A stretch of 26,555 nt of DNA. Origin: SHAN690 sp040905305 (lineage in GTDB: Bacteria; Bacteroidota; Bacteroidia; Flavobacteriales_G; Salibacteraceae). Shown here one piece after another: positions 1 to 9,747 of this stretch. Each line of letters opens with the position of its first letter. Within the stretch, counting starts at the first letter, position 1. The position numbers and the translations under genes were made by a program. The stretch lies in NCBI GenBank assembly GCA_040905305.1, contig JBBDRU010000232.1:1-26555 (forward strand), given 5' to 3'. The notes beneath the pieces are model-generated. The model did no database searches. It was not told where the DNA came from and worked only from the letters and a program-made list of their open reading frames with translations.

Positions 1-1
1 T

Positions 2-568
2 GTGAATTTAAAATCCATTTTTAGCGATCCTTTAAACCGGTTTCTTATCAAAGGACTTTTCCTTTTTATAGGATGGTATCTCATCTATGAATTGTGGCTA
101 CATCCAGAGGGCACTTTAGATCTATGGGTTATTAAATCATTAGAACGTTTAAGTTATTTAGTGCTCGATGGTTTGGGCTATACCACGCTATCGGAAAGCC
201 ATGTTGAGAACATAAGAACCATAGGCATTGACGGCACGCACGGGCTTTGGATAGGTGATCCTTGCAATGGACTTACTTTGTTTGCACTATTTACAGGGTT
301 TGTGTTAGCATATCCCGGGAAGTTGAAAAAAAAGGCATGGTTTATTCCTGCCGGAATCATCGCCATTCACCTAGTTAACGTTTTAAGGATTGTAGCCTTA
401 TCTATCATTATTTACTATTTCCCAGATCCCGATGTGCTTGACTTCAATCACAATTACACCTTCACCATTTTGGTGTACAGTTTTGTGTTTTTCCTTTGGT
501 ATTTATGGGCAGATAAATTTTCAGGTATAAAGTCTTTAAAAAAGCAATCTCCAACAAGCGGTGAATGA
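2..568 (+). CDS. xrtF: Exosortase family protein XrtF
   Basis: An integral-membrane cysteine transpeptidase/protease of the exosortase/archaeosortase superfamily, expected to cut C-terminal sorting signals of exported proteins at the inner membrane. The three family catalytic residues are visible: Cys88 in GDPCNG, Arg129 in NVLR at the end of a hydrophobic helix, and His150 in FNHNY. Hydrophobic segments lie near residues 15-30, 90-105, 113-140 and 152-170, and the tail is short and charged. The 188-residue length suits the compact XrtF clade. The frame opens with GTG at base 2 and contains no other Met codon, so either GTG is used or the true start lies before the window. The stop overlaps the next start by four bases (ATGA), which implies translational coupling. 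I see no C-terminal sorting-signal substrate in the window. The family call is firm; the XrtF assignment rests on small size and the partner gene. Confidence 0.88.
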   Translation: MNLKSIFSDPLNRFLIKGLFLFIGWYLIYELWLHPEGTLDLWVIKSLERLSYLVLDGLGYTTLSESHVENIRTIGIDGTHGLWIGDPCNGLTLFALFTGFVLAYPGKLKKKAWFIPAGIIAIHLVNVLRIVALSIIIYYFPDPDVLDFNHNYTFTILVYSFVFFLWYLWADKFSGIKSLKKQSPTSGE

Positions 569-1023
569 CGATCAGGCGTAAATTCATAATTGGCTTAAGT
601 ATAGTCGGTGTGATCGCTTTGGGATCCTTCCGTGAGTTTTTATTTATTCATATTAATGAACAATTATTCGCTCTGTGGTATAACGAAACCTCCAGAGCCA
701 GTGATTACATTCCATGGCTTAAGCGGCTTGATTATCAAACACTATATGTTTCAAAGTGGTTTTTGACGGTGCTTTTTTCTGTACTGTTTTACGCGGCAAC
801 AAACGGGGTTTTGTTTTTAATATTTCAGCGTCACTTTTGGAAAATTCTTGGTGTTTTGTATGCTGTTTTATTTTTAGGAGCCGGAGTTGCAATGCTTATC
901 GGATACCTCAGTGATACCATTTCTCAAACTTACATCATCGCACGATTTTTTATGGGGATAGCCCAATCTCCGTTGCCATTGATGATCATGATTCCCGGTG
1001 CCTGGTTAAAGGCCGAGCCTTAA
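565..1023 (+). CDS. Exosortase F-associated membrane protein
   Basis: A 152-residue membrane protein that matches the small protein usually encoded next to xrtF in Flavobacteriia. There is an N-terminal hydrophobic segment (about 7-24), then a FREFLF motif at residues 22-27, a soluble stretch with a WLKRLDYQ motif at 51-58, and three further hydrophobic helices (about 66-87, 93-115 and 126-147) ending in QSPLPLMIMIPGAW. The ATG overlaps the xrtF stop by four bases, so the two are almost certainly made together. The biochemical role is unknown; a helper or scaffold for the exosortase is inferred from linkage only. No T-run terminator is evident downstream on this strand, although the pair converges on the RNA polymerase operon. 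Confidence 0.8.
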   Translation: MTIRRKFIIGLSIVGVIALGSFREFLFIHINEQLFALWYNETSRASDYIPWLKRLDYQTLYVSKWFLTVLFSVLFYAATNGVLFLIFQRHFWKILGVLYAVLFLGAGVAMLIGYLSDTISQTYIIARFFMGIAQSPLPLMIMIPGAWLKAEP

Positions 1024-1165
1024 TGCCTAAGCTAGGTTATTCATCAGGATTCAGATACCCCCATCAAATGAGCTTCTTTCGGAAATGATAATGGATCGTA
1101 GGGGCTTGAGCGTCATTCTCAACCAAGGAACTGCTATTGCCTGAAAGTGCTCGAATAAAAAGGGT

Positions 1166-1199
1166 ATAAAAAAACCCGACTGCGCAAACAATCGGGTTC
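1166..1199 (-). terminator. Rho-independent terminator of the rpoBC-DUF3467 operon
   Basis: A perfect 7-bp stem, AACCCGA (1173-1179) with TCGGGTT (1192-1198), around a 12-base loop. Read on the minus strand the stem runs into seven T residues (1168-1174 as A on the plus strand). It lies about 25 bases beyond the DUF3467 stop, the expected place for the end of the operon. On the plus strand no T-run follows, so it should not stop the convergent xrtF transcript efficiently. Confidence 0.85.
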
Positions 1200-1223
1200 T
1201 GGTAATATTTCAGAAAACAAATG

Positions 1224-1556
1224 CTAGGCTTCTCCGGTTGGGCCTCCAAAGTTCATTGGAAAAGGAACCGCCCCCGGATTTTGATCCATATCAGGAATTT
1301 CACCATGCTGAGACTCGAACTTTCGCACGTTCTCATTGAGTGCCTTGAGCAATCGTTTTGCATGCTGAGGAGTCATGATAATTCTGGACTTCACCTTTGC
1401 TTTGGGTGTATTTGGCATCATACTGATAAAGTCAACTATAAATTCAGCGGTTGAATGAGTGATAATCGCCAGATTGGCATAATCGCCCTGAGCCACTTCT
1501 TCACTCAATTCAATATTGATTTTACTTTGCTGAGCACTATCTTTCTCGTCTGCCAT
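1224..1556 (-). CDS. DUF3467 domain-containing protein
   Basis: A 110-residue soluble, acidic protein of the DUF3467 family, commonly found directly downstream of rpoC in Bacteroidota. The conserved core is visible: INIELSEEVAQGDYANLA (about 14-31), a hydrophobic stretch ending DFISMMP (42-48), then RIIMTPQHAKRLLKALNENV (58-77). The C-terminal 20 residues are Pro/Gly/Asn-rich and look flexible. There is no signal peptide or membrane segment. It starts 10 bases after the rpoC stop and is the last gene before the operon terminator, so it is made with the RNA polymerase subunits. Its function is not known; a link to transcription or translation is inference from position. Confidence 0.88.
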   Translation of the reverse strand: MADEKDSAQQSKINIELSEEVAQGDYANLAIITHSTAEFIVDFISMMPNTPKAKVKSRIIMTPQHAKRLLKALNENVRKFESQHGEIPDMDQNPGAVPFPMNFGGPTGEA

Positions 1557-1566
1557 ATCGCTTTTC

Positions 1567-4500
1567 TTAGTTTTCTAATTCTTCAATTACTTGATCTGAT
1601 TCAGCACCAATCATCTGATCGTATTCCTCCTGACTTCCAACGATTGTCGGACGATACTTCTTCAGTCCGGTTCCTGCTGGGATCAAGTGGCCTACAATCA
1701 CATTCTCTTTCAAGCCCCTAAGCGTGTCTTTCTTACCGTTAACAGCCGCCTCATTCAGCACCTTCGTAGTTTCCTGGAAGGATGCTGCAGAAATAAAGCT
1801 ATCGGTTTGAAGAGAAGCTCTTGTAATACCTTGTAAAATAGGTCTTCCAGTTGCTGGAATCGCATCTCTGAATTCAACAAGTTTCTTGTCTTTTCGCTTC
1901 AACACAGAATTTTCGTCCCGAAGTTTACGAGCAGAGACGATTTGTCCTGCCTTCATATGTTCAGATTCTCCTGGATCCGAAACAACCTGCATTCCGAAAA
2001 TGCTGTCGTTTTCTTCGATAAATTCAATCTTATTAACGATTTGATTTTCGAGGAATCGAGTATCACCCGGATCAAGAATGGTCACTTTACGCATCATCTG
2101 ACGAACCAATACTTCAAAGTGCTTGTCATTGATCTTCACCCCTTGCAAACGATATACTTCCTGAACTTCATTCACCAAGTACTCCTGCACAGCGGTTGGA
2201 CCTTTAATTGCCAAAATATCCGATGGGGTAATTGCTCCATCAGACAGTGGCTGACCTGCTTTCACAAAATCGTTTTCCTGAACAAGAATATGACGCGAAA
2301 GCGGAACCAAGTATTTAGATTTATCACCCAATCTGGATTCAACAATTATTTCGCGGTTTCCACGCTTGATCTTTCCAAATGAAACAATTCCGTCTATTTC
2401 AGAAACAATGGCTGGATTAGATGGGTTACGCGCTTCAAAAAGCTCAGTTACACGTGGTAAACCTCCTGTAATATCACCTGATGATTTACCTCCTGTTCGA
2501 GGTATTTTCACGAGAATTTCACCGGAACCAACCTTAGCATCAGCATCCACCATAATGTGTGCACCCACAGGAATACTGTATGTACGCACTCGCTCGCCTT
2601 TGTTATCCAAAACATGAATAGAAGGGTTCTTCGTTTTATCACGGTTATCGATGATGACCTTTTCACGGAATCCAGTTTGTTCATCAGACTCCTCCTTATA
2701 AGTGACGCCTTCTTCGATGCTCTCAAATTCAAGTTTACCCCCAAACTCAGAAAGAATAACAGCGTTGTATGGATCCCATGAACAAATCAAATCTCCTTTC
2801 TCTACAGCTTGACCAGATTTTTTGAATATCTGTGAACCGTAAGGAATATTGTTCGTTGCTATGGTCAATCCACTCTTTTTGTCAACCAGTCTCATCTCTG
2901 CGGAGCGTCCGATCACAACTGTTTTATTGCTACCATCTTTGGCTTTCTTATCTACCGTTCTTAATTCATCTATTTCTAAAATCCCGGTCTGCTTAGCGGT
3001 AATCTTTGATTCAGATGCGATACTGGATGCAGTTCCACCAACGTGGAATGTTCTCAAGGTCAGCTGAGTTCCCGGCTCGCCAATGGACTGAGCTGCAATA
3101 ACGCCAACAGCCTCTCCTTCCTTGGTATCTCTTCCGTTTGCCAGGTTTTTACCATAGCACTTGGAACAAATGCCTCTTGTCATTTCGCAAGTCAGCGCTG
3201 ATCTGATTTCTACTTCATCAATACCAACCTCTTCTATCAATTGAGCAACCTCTTCGGTTATAAAACCGTTTGCTTCAACAATGATTTCATCGGTTTCTGG
3301 ATGGATGATATCGTGAACCGAAGTTCTACCTTCAATGCGCTCACTTAAAGATTCAACGATTTCTTCGTTTTTCCTAAGCGCTGTTGCTGTTAACCCTCTT
3401 AATGTCCCACAATCTTCGCCAGTGATAATTACGTCTTGAGCAACATCCACCAAACGTCTTGTAAGGTAACCGGCATCAGCCGTTTTAAGAGCTGTATCCG
3501 CAAGACCTTTACGTGCACCGTGAGTAGAAATAAAGTACTCTAAGATCGATAAGCCTTCACGGAAATTCGAAAGAATTGGATTTTCAATAATTTCACCTCC
3601 CTGAGATCCAGATTTACGTGGTTTTGCCATCAAACCCCTCATTCCTGAAAGCTGACGGATTTGTTCTTTAGAACCTCTTGCACCAGAATCAAACATCATA
3701 TAAATAGAGTTGAAACCTTGATTATCATTTTTCAACCTGTCCATCAAAACATGCGTCAGTTTTGAATTGGTGTGTGTCCAAATATCGATGATCTGATTGT
3801 AACGCTCATTGTTTGTAATGAGTCCCATGTTATAGTTCATCATTACTTCATCCACTTCTTGCTGAGCTTTTTCAAGTAGCACAACTTTCTCATCGGGAAT
3901 AAGAACATCGGACAAGTTAAATGACAACCCACCTTTAAAGGCCATGTAAAAACCAAGTGCTTTAATTTCATCCAAAAACTTGGCTGTAGCCGCAGTTCCA
4001 CATTGCTTCATCACCCTGCCTATAATATCTCTAAGAGATTTCTTGGTTAGGATGTCATTTATGTAGCCTGCATCTTCCGGTACTACCTGATTGAAAAGAA
4101 CTCGACCACAAGTGGTGTCAACTATTTTCTTTTCACCACGGTCAGAAATGCGCACCTTGATGGTAGCATGAAGGTTTAATTTACCTTCATTGTAGGCAAT
4201 AATCACCTCTTCTGGAGAATAGAACACCTTGCCCTCACCTTTCATCGGTAATTCTTTAGTGCCAACACGAGACTTTGTGATATAATAAAGCCCGAGCACC
4301 ATATCCTGTGATGGAACCGCAATAGGAGCACCATTTGCGGGGTTCAATACGTTATGTGAAGCAAGCATCAAAAGCTGTGCTTCCAAAATAGCGGCATGTC
4401 CAAGTGGAACGTGCACCGCCATTTGGTCACCATCAAAATCTGCGTTAAATGCTGTACATACCAATGGATGAAGCTGGATAGCTTTTCCTTCAATCAATTT

Positions 4501-5868
4501 TGGTTGAAAAGCCTGAATACCTAAACGGTGAAGTGTTGGAGCACGGTTAAGTAATACAGGATGACCTTTAAGGACATTCTCTAAAATATCCCAAACAACC
4601 GGCTCTTTCTTATCTACAATCTTCTTGGCTGACTTAACTGTTTTGACGATTCCTCTCTCGATTAATTTTCGAATAATAAATGGCTTAAACAGCTCAGCTG
4701 CCATGTCCTTGGGTAATCCGCACTCGTGCAGTTTCAAATCAGGACCAACGACAATAACCGAACGTGCAGAATAATCAACGCGCTTACCCAATAGGTTTTG
4801 ACGGAAACGTCCTTGCTTGCCTTTCAAACTATCAGAAAGAGATTTTAGCGCTCTATTTGACTCCGTTTTAACAGCCGAAGACTTTCTAGAGTTATCAAAC
4901 AATGAGTCTACTGCTTCTTGAAGCATTCGTTTCTCGTTTCTCAAAATCACTTCCGGAGCCTTGATTTCGAGTAGCCTTTTCAATCTATTGTTTCGAATGA
5001 TTACCCTGCGGTAAAGATCATTTAAGTCTGAAGTAGCAAATCGACCGCCATCTAATGGAACCAACGGACGCAATTCCGGTGGAATAACAGGAACCACTTT
5101 AACAATCATCCATTCAGGACGGTTGACAATGTGTTCATTTGCCGACCGAAAAGCTTCAACAACCTGCAACCGTTTCAACGCTTCGTTTTTACGTTGTTGT
5201 GATGTTTCCGTGTTGGCTTTGTGACGAAGGTCATAAGACAACTCATCCAGATCCAGACGCTTAAGTAAAGAATAAAGCGCCTCTGCACCCATCATTGCGA
5301 TAAACTTATTTGGATCTTCATCATCCAAATATTGATTCTCGCGAGGCATTGTATCGAGAATATCCAAGTATTCTTCTTCAGTAAGGAAGTCTAAATACTG
5401 CAAAGGCTCACCTTCCTTATTCTTGGCGTCACCAGGATTGATGACCACATAACGTTCGTAATAAATGATGGTATCCAACTTCTTACTTGGCAATCCAAGC
5501 AAGTAACCAATTTTATTAGGCAATGATTTGAAGTACCAAATATGAGCTACGGGAACCACCAATGAAATGTGCCCCATTCTCTCACGTCTCACCTTTTTCT
5601 CGGTAACTTCAACACCACATCTATCACAAACGATTCCTTTGTATCGAATACGCTTATATTTTCCGCAGTGGCATTCGTAATCTTTTACCGGCCCGAAAAT
5701 GCGTTCGCAGAACAAGCCATCCCGCTCGGGTTTATAAGTACGATAGTTAATGGTTTCAGGCTTTAGCACCTCGCCATGAGATCTTTCTAAGATCATCTCA
5801 GGAGAAGCAAGACTGATTGTTATACTGGTGAAGCTACTTGTTGGCTTCGTATCTTTTCTTAATGCCAT
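1567..5868 (-). CDS. rpoC: DNA-directed RNA polymerase subunit beta'
   Basis: The largest catalytic subunit of RNA polymerase, 1433 residues and apparently complete. The N-terminal zinc finger has Cys66, Cys68, Cys81 and Cys84. The active-centre motif NADFDGDQM spans 475-483, with Mg2+-binding Asp477, Asp479 and Asp481. The trigger-loop region carries THGARKGLADTALKTADAGY followed by LTRRLVDVAQD. The second zinc site keeps its four cysteines (EDCGT, LTCEM, GICSKC). The C-terminal half includes the Bacteroidota-type insertion before the final QEVYRLQGVKINDKH region. The gene starts 33 bases after the rpoB stop with no hairpin between them, so it shares the rpoB transcript. Upstream of the ATG the sequence is A/T-rich with no Shine-Dalgarno, as expected for this phylum. 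Confidence 0.99.
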   Translation of the reverse strand: MALRKDTKPTSSFTSITISLASPEMILERSHGEVLKPETINYRTYKPERDGLFCERIFGPVKDYECHCGKYKRIRYKGIVCDRCGVEVTEKKVRRERMGHISLVVPVAHIWYFKSLPNKIGYLLGLPSKKLDTIIYYERYVVINPGDAKNKEGEPLQYLDFLTEEEYLDILDTMPRENQYLDDEDPNKFIAMMGAEALYSLLKRLDLDELSYDLRHKANTETSQQRKNEALKRLQVVEAFRSANEHIVNRPEWMIVKVVPVIPPELRPLVPLDGGRFATSDLNDLYRRVIIRNNRLKRLLEIKAPEVILRNEKRMLQEAVDSLFDNSRKSSAVKTESNRALKSLSDSLKGKQGRFRQNLLGKRVDYSARSVIVVGPDLKLHECGLPKDMAAELFKPFIIRKLIERGIVKTVKSAKKIVDKKEPVVWDILENVLKGHPVLLNRAPTLHRLGIQAFQPKLIEGKAIQLHPLVCTAFNADFDGDQMAVHVPLGHAAILEAQLLMLASHNVLNPANGAPIAVPSQDMVLGLYYITKSRVGTKELPMKGEGKVFYSPEEVIIAYNEGKLNLHATIKVRISDRGEKKIVDTTCGRVLFNQVVPEDAGYINDILTKKSLRDIIGRVMKQCGTAATAKFLDEIKALGFYMAFKGGLSFNLSDVLIPDEKVVLLEKAQQEVDEVMMNYNMGLITNNERYNQIIDIWTHTNSKLTHVLMDRLKNDNQGFNSIYMMFDSGARGSKEQIRQLSGMRGLMAKPRKSGSQGGEIIENPILSNFREGLSILEYFISTHGARKGLADTALKTADAGYLTRRLVDVAQDVIITGEDCGTLRGLTATALRKNEEIVESLSERIEGRTSVHDIIHPETDEIIVEANGFITEEVAQLIEEVGIDEVEIRSALTCEMTRGICSKCYGKNLANGRDTKEGEAVGVIAAQSIGEPGTQLTLRTFHVGGTASSIASESKITAKQTGILEIDELRTVDKKAKDGSNKTVVIGRSAEMRLVDKKSGLTIATNNIPYGSQIFKKSGQAVEKGDLICSWDPYNAVILSEFGGKLEFESIEEGVTYKEESDEQTGFREKVIIDNRDKTKNPSIHVLDNKGERVRTYSIPVGAHIMVDADAKVGSGEILVKIPRTGGKSSGDITGGLPRVTELFEARNPSNPAIVSEIDGIVSFGKIKRGNREIIVESRLGDKSKYLVPLSRHILVQENDFVKAGQPLSDGAITPSDILAIKGPTAVQEYLVNEVQEVYRLQGVKINDKHFEVLVRQMMRKVTILDPGDTRFLENQIVNKIEFIEENDSIFGMQVVSDPGESEHMKAGQIVSARKLRDENSVLKRKDKKLVEFRDAIPATGRPILQGITRASLQTDSFISAASFQETTKVLNEAAVNGKKDTLRGLKENVIVGHLIPAGTGLKKYRPTIVGSQEEYDQMIGAESDQVIEELEN

Positions 5869-5901
5869 TTCAATTATATAGAATGGTTAATAATAAGCTG
5901 A

Positions 5902-8900
5902 TTATTCTAATGTAATGTTAAGTCCCAGACCACGCATTTCGTGGAGCAATACGTTGAATGACTCAGGAATTCCTGGCTCAGGCATTGGCTCACCTTTTAC
6001 TATGGCCTCGTAGGCTTTCGCTCTACCGACTACATCATCTGATTTAACGGTCAAAATTTCACGCAAAATGTTGGCAGCACCAAATGCTTCCAGTGCCCAC
6101 ACTTCCATTTCTCCAAATCGCTGACCTCCGAATTGAGCTTTACCTCCAAGAGGTTGCTGCGTAATAAGTGAGTATGGACCGATAGATCGAGCGTGCATTT
6201 TATTATCGATCAAGTGATGTAATTTAAGCATGTAAATAACACCAACTGTTGCCGGCTGATCAAAACGATCTCCTGTTCCACCATCATATAGGTGAACACT
6301 ACCATTCAACGGAACATTTCCTTTTCGTGACCACTCTTCCACTTCGTCCATGCGGGCTCCATCGAAAATAGGAGTTGAAAACTTAACTCCCAAGTTCTTC
6401 CCTGCCCAACCTAGCACTGTTTCATAAATCTGTCCTAAGTTCATTCGCGAAGGTACGCCCAATGGATTGAGAACAATGTCAACTGGAGTTCCATCTTCCA
6501 AGAACGGCATATCTTCCTGACGCACGATTTTAGCAACGATTCCTTTATTACCGTGACGACCGGCCATTTTATCACCAACTTTAAGCTTTCGCTTGTTAGC
6601 AAGGTAAACTTTTGCCAACTGAATAATACCAGATGGTAGTTCATCGCCAACGGTGATCGCAAACTTCTTGCGTTTCATGATACCGAGCGCATCGTTTGCC
6701 TTGATGTTGTAGTTATTAAGCGTGCGCTTAATCAACGAGTTTTTCTCATCATCAGTAGTCCATCCACTTGGGTTAACATTGGCATAGTCCAGTCCAGTAA
6801 TACTCTTTTGAGTGAACTTTGTACCCTTCTTGATGAGTTCTTCGTTAAAGTTATTGAACACCCCTTGAGATGTTTTTCCATTAACGATGGAGAAAAGCTT
6901 TTCAACCAATCGTGATTGTAGTTCATCAATTTGCTTTTCGTATTCCTTATCTATTTCCTCGATGATGTGTTTTTCCTGAGCTTTAGCTTTTCTATCCTTA
7001 ATAGCTCGGGAAAACAACTTTTTATCGATAACAACACCTGTTCCGCTTGGTGGTACCTTAAGTGATGCATCTTTTACATCGCCTGCTTTGTCACCAAAGA
7101 TGGCACGGAGCAATTTCTCTTCGGGTGTAGGATCGGTTTCTCCTTTTGGAGTGATCTTACCGATGAGAATATCGCCCTCCTTAACCTCCGTTCCGATTCT
7201 GATCAAACCGTTTTCATCCAGGTTTTTAGTCGCTTCTTCACTAACGTTGGGTATATCAGCAGTAAGCTCTTCAAGTCCACGTTTCGTGTCTCTTACCTCT
7301 AATGTATATTCATCCACGTGAATACTCGTGAAGATATCATCTCTTACAACTCTTTCTGAAATTACGATTGCATCTTCAAAGTTGTAACCTTTCCAAGGCA
7401 TGAAAGCCACTCTTAGGTTTCTACCAAGGGCTAGTTCACCTTTTTCTGTAGCATATCCTTCGCAAAGCACATCGCCCTTCTTGACTTTATCGCCTTGAAG
7501 AACGATGGGCTTGATGTTCATGGTTGTGCCCTGATTGGTCTTTGAGAACTTCGTCAGTTTATATGTTTTGTATTCATTATCAAAACTCACTAAAACGTCA
7601 TCTTCGGTAAGAATATACTTCACAGTAATTGAGTTAGCGTCAACCTCATGGATCACTCCATCGGCTTCCGCATGAATCAATACACGTGAATCTCTTGCCA
7701 CAAGTCTTTCGAGTCCTGTTCCAACAATAGGAGACTCGGGACGCATCAACGGAACAGCCTGCCTACTCATGTTTGACCCCATCAAAGCACGGTTGGCATC
7801 ATCATGCTCCAAAAAGGGAATCAATGAAGCTGCAATAGATGCAATTTGATTTGGAGCAACATCCATCAACGTGAGCTGACTTGGATTCACCACAGGAAAA
7901 TCGCCTTCAAACCTCGCCTTTACTCGTTCAGTTTCAAAAGTTCCTTTTTCATTTACCTTGGCATTCGCCTGTGCTATCATTTGCTCATCTTCTTCCTCCG
8001 CACTTAAATAAATGATATCGTCAAGCTTCACTTTACCTTCAGCAACCTTTCGATAAGGTGTTTCGATAAAGCCAAGTTTATTCACTTTGGCATAGACACA
8101 TAAGGAAGATATCAAACCGATGTTTGGTCCTTCGGGAGTTTCAATGGTACATAAACGACCATAATGAGTGTAGTGCACATCGCGAACTTCAAAACCGGCA
8201 CGTTCTCTGGATAATCCACCAGGCCCGAGTGCAGACAATCTTCTTTTATGCGTAATCTCAGAGAGTGGATTTGTTTGATCCATAAACTGAGAAAGCTGGT
8301 TTGTACCAAAGAATGAGTTGATTACAGAAGAAAGCGTCTTTGCATTGATCAAATCAATTGGTGTAAATACTTCATTATCGCGAACATTCATTCTTTCACG
8401 AATTGTTCTAGCCATCCGAGCCAAGCCAACTCCAAACTGATTATAGAGTTGTTCACCAACTGTTCTTACCCTTCTATTGCTCAAGTGATCAATATCGTCA
8501 ACATCCGTTTTAGAATTGATCAATTCGATAAGGTACTTGATGATTTCGATGATATCAACTTTAGTGAGAACGCGGTTCTCCATATCGATATCCAACCCCA
8601 ATTTCTTATTGATTCTATAACGACCAACCTCACCGAGATCGTACCTCTTATCAGAGAAGAAAAGTTTATCAATAATTCCTCTGGCCGTTTCTTCATCTGG
8701 CGGTTCAGCATTACGAAGAATACGATAAATGTGCTCAACAGCTTCAATTTCTGAGTTTGAAGGATCCTTCTGAAGAGTATTATAAATGATCGCGTGATCT
8801 GCAGCATTAATATTCTCTTTATGAAGAAGAATAGTTTTCACTTCCGCATCCAGAATCACCTCAATATGGTCATCCTCGATAAGCGTTTCACGATCCAATA

Positions 8901-9708
8901 CAACTTCATTTCGTTCTATGGAAACCACTTCACCTGTATCTTCATCAACAAAATCTTCAAACCATGTTTTAAGCACCCTGGCAGCTAATCTGCGTCCAAG
9001 CACCTTCTTCAAACCCGTTTTACTGACCTTTACCTCATCAGCCAGATCAAAAATTTCAAGGATCTCTTTATCACTTTCATATCCGATGGCTCGAAATAAT
9101 GTAGTTACAGGAAGTTTCTTCTTCCGATCGATGTACGCATACATAACGCTGTTAATATCGGTAGCAAACTCAATCCACGAACCTTTAAAAGGAATGATCC
9201 GGGCAGAATAGAGCTTCGTTCCATTGGCATGGAAACTCTGACCAAAGAAAACACCTGGAGAGCGGTGTAATTGAGAAACGACAACCCTTTCAGCGCCATT
9301 GATTACGAAAGAACCTCGAGGAGACATGTATGGTATTGTACCTAGATACACATCCTGGACAATGGTCTCAAAATCTTCGTGTTCGGGATCGGTACAGTAA
9401 AGTTTTAGCTTAGCCTTTAGGGGCACGCTGTAAGTGAGCCCACGCTCGATGCACTCATCAATGGAATACCATGGTGGATCAACAAAATAATCCAGAAATT
9501 CTAAAACAAAATTGTTTCTGGAATCTGTGATCGGGAAATTCTCACTGAACACGTTAAACAAGCCTTCATTTTCTCGATCCTCTGGTGAGGTTTCCAATTG
9601 GAAAAAATCTTGAAACGACTTGATTTGGATATCTAAGAAATCCGGGTATTCAAGTTGATTATGCGTACGGGAAAAATTAATTCTTTCCAGAATATTCGAT
9701 TTGGTCAT
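5902..9708 (-). CDS. rpoB: DNA-directed RNA polymerase subunit beta
   Basis: The second catalytic subunit of RNA polymerase, 1268 residues. The rifampicin-binding pocket lies near 467-500 and keeps the usual sensitive residues: Asp477 in FMDQ, His487 in THKRR and Ser492 in LSALGPGG (matching Escherichia coli Asp516, His526 and Ser531). The block ETPEGPNIGL follows. The motif KMAGRHGNKG near the C-terminus contributes active-site lysines and contacts to beta', and the protein ends with the usual clamp region EVWALEAFGA. It begins 105 bases after rplL, a gap holding a strong imperfect hairpin that could set polymerase output relative to ribosomal protein output. It is followed by rpoC in the same operon. 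No truncation or unusual insertion is evident. Confidence 0.99.
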   Translation of the reverse strand: MTKSNILERINFSRTHNQLEYPDFLDIQIKSFQDFFQLETSPEDRENEGLFNVFSENFPITDSRNNFVLEFLDYFVDPPWYSIDECIERGLTYSVPLKAKLKLYCTDPEHEDFETIVQDVYLGTIPYMSPRGSFVINGAERVVVSQLHRSPGVFFGQSFHANGTKLYSARIIPFKGSWIEFATDINSVMYAYIDRKKKLPVTTLFRAIGYESDKEILEIFDLADEVKVSKTGLKKVLGRRLAARVLKTWFEDFVDEDTGEVVSIERNEVVLDRETLIEDDHIEVILDAEVKTILLHKENINAADHAIIYNTLQKDPSNSEIEAVEHIYRILRNAEPPDEETARGIIDKLFFSDKRYDLGEVGRYRINKKLGLDIDMENRVLTKVDIIEIIKYLIELINSKTDVDDIDHLSNRRVRTVGEQLYNQFGVGLARMARTIRERMNVRDNEVFTPIDLINAKTLSSVINSFFGTNQLSQFMDQTNPLSEITHKRRLSALGPGGLSRERAGFEVRDVHYTHYGRLCTIETPEGPNIGLISSLCVYAKVNKLGFIETPYRKVAEGKVKLDDIIYLSAEEEDEQMIAQANAKVNEKGTFETERVKARFEGDFPVVNPSQLTLMDVAPNQIASIAASLIPFLEHDDANRALMGSNMSRQAVPLMRPESPIVGTGLERLVARDSRVLIHAEADGVIHEVDANSITVKYILTEDDVLVSFDNEYKTYKLTKFSKTNQGTTMNIKPIVLQGDKVKKGDVLCEGYATEKGELALGRNLRVAFMPWKGYNFEDAIVISERVVRDDIFTSIHVDEYTLEVRDTKRGLEELTADIPNVSEEATKNLDENGLIRIGTEVKEGDILIGKITPKGETDPTPEEKLLRAIFGDKAGDVKDASLKVPPSGTGVVIDKKLFSRAIKDRKAKAQEKHIIEEIDKEYEKQIDELQSRLVEKLFSIVNGKTSQGVFNNFNEELIKKGTKFTQKSITGLDYANVNPSGWTTDDEKNSLIKRTLNNYNIKANDALGIMKRKKFAITVGDELPSGIIQLAKVYLANKRKLKVGDKMAGRHGNKGIVAKIVRQEDMPFLEDGTPVDIVLNPLGVPSRMNLGQIYETVLGWAGKNLGVKFSTPIFDGARMDEVEEWSRKGNVPLNGSVHLYDGGTGDRFDQPATVGVIYMLKLHHLIDNKMHARSIGPYSLITQQPLGGKAQFGGQRFGEMEVWALEAFGAANILREILTVKSDDVVGRAKAYEAIVKGEPMPEPGIPESFNVLLHEMRGLGLNITLE

Positions 9709-9747
9709 GAATGATAAGAATATATTAAACCAACAACTACAAACGAC

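Noticed and set aside
1064..1249. Minus-strand frame of 61 codons between the exosortase pair and DUF3467
   Set aside because: It runs through the operon terminator and into the end of DUF3467 and has no protein-like conservation pattern I recognise.
1942..2382. Plus-strand open frame of 146 codons inside rpoC
   Set aside because: It lies wholly opposite a well-conserved part of rpoC and shows no recognisable domain.
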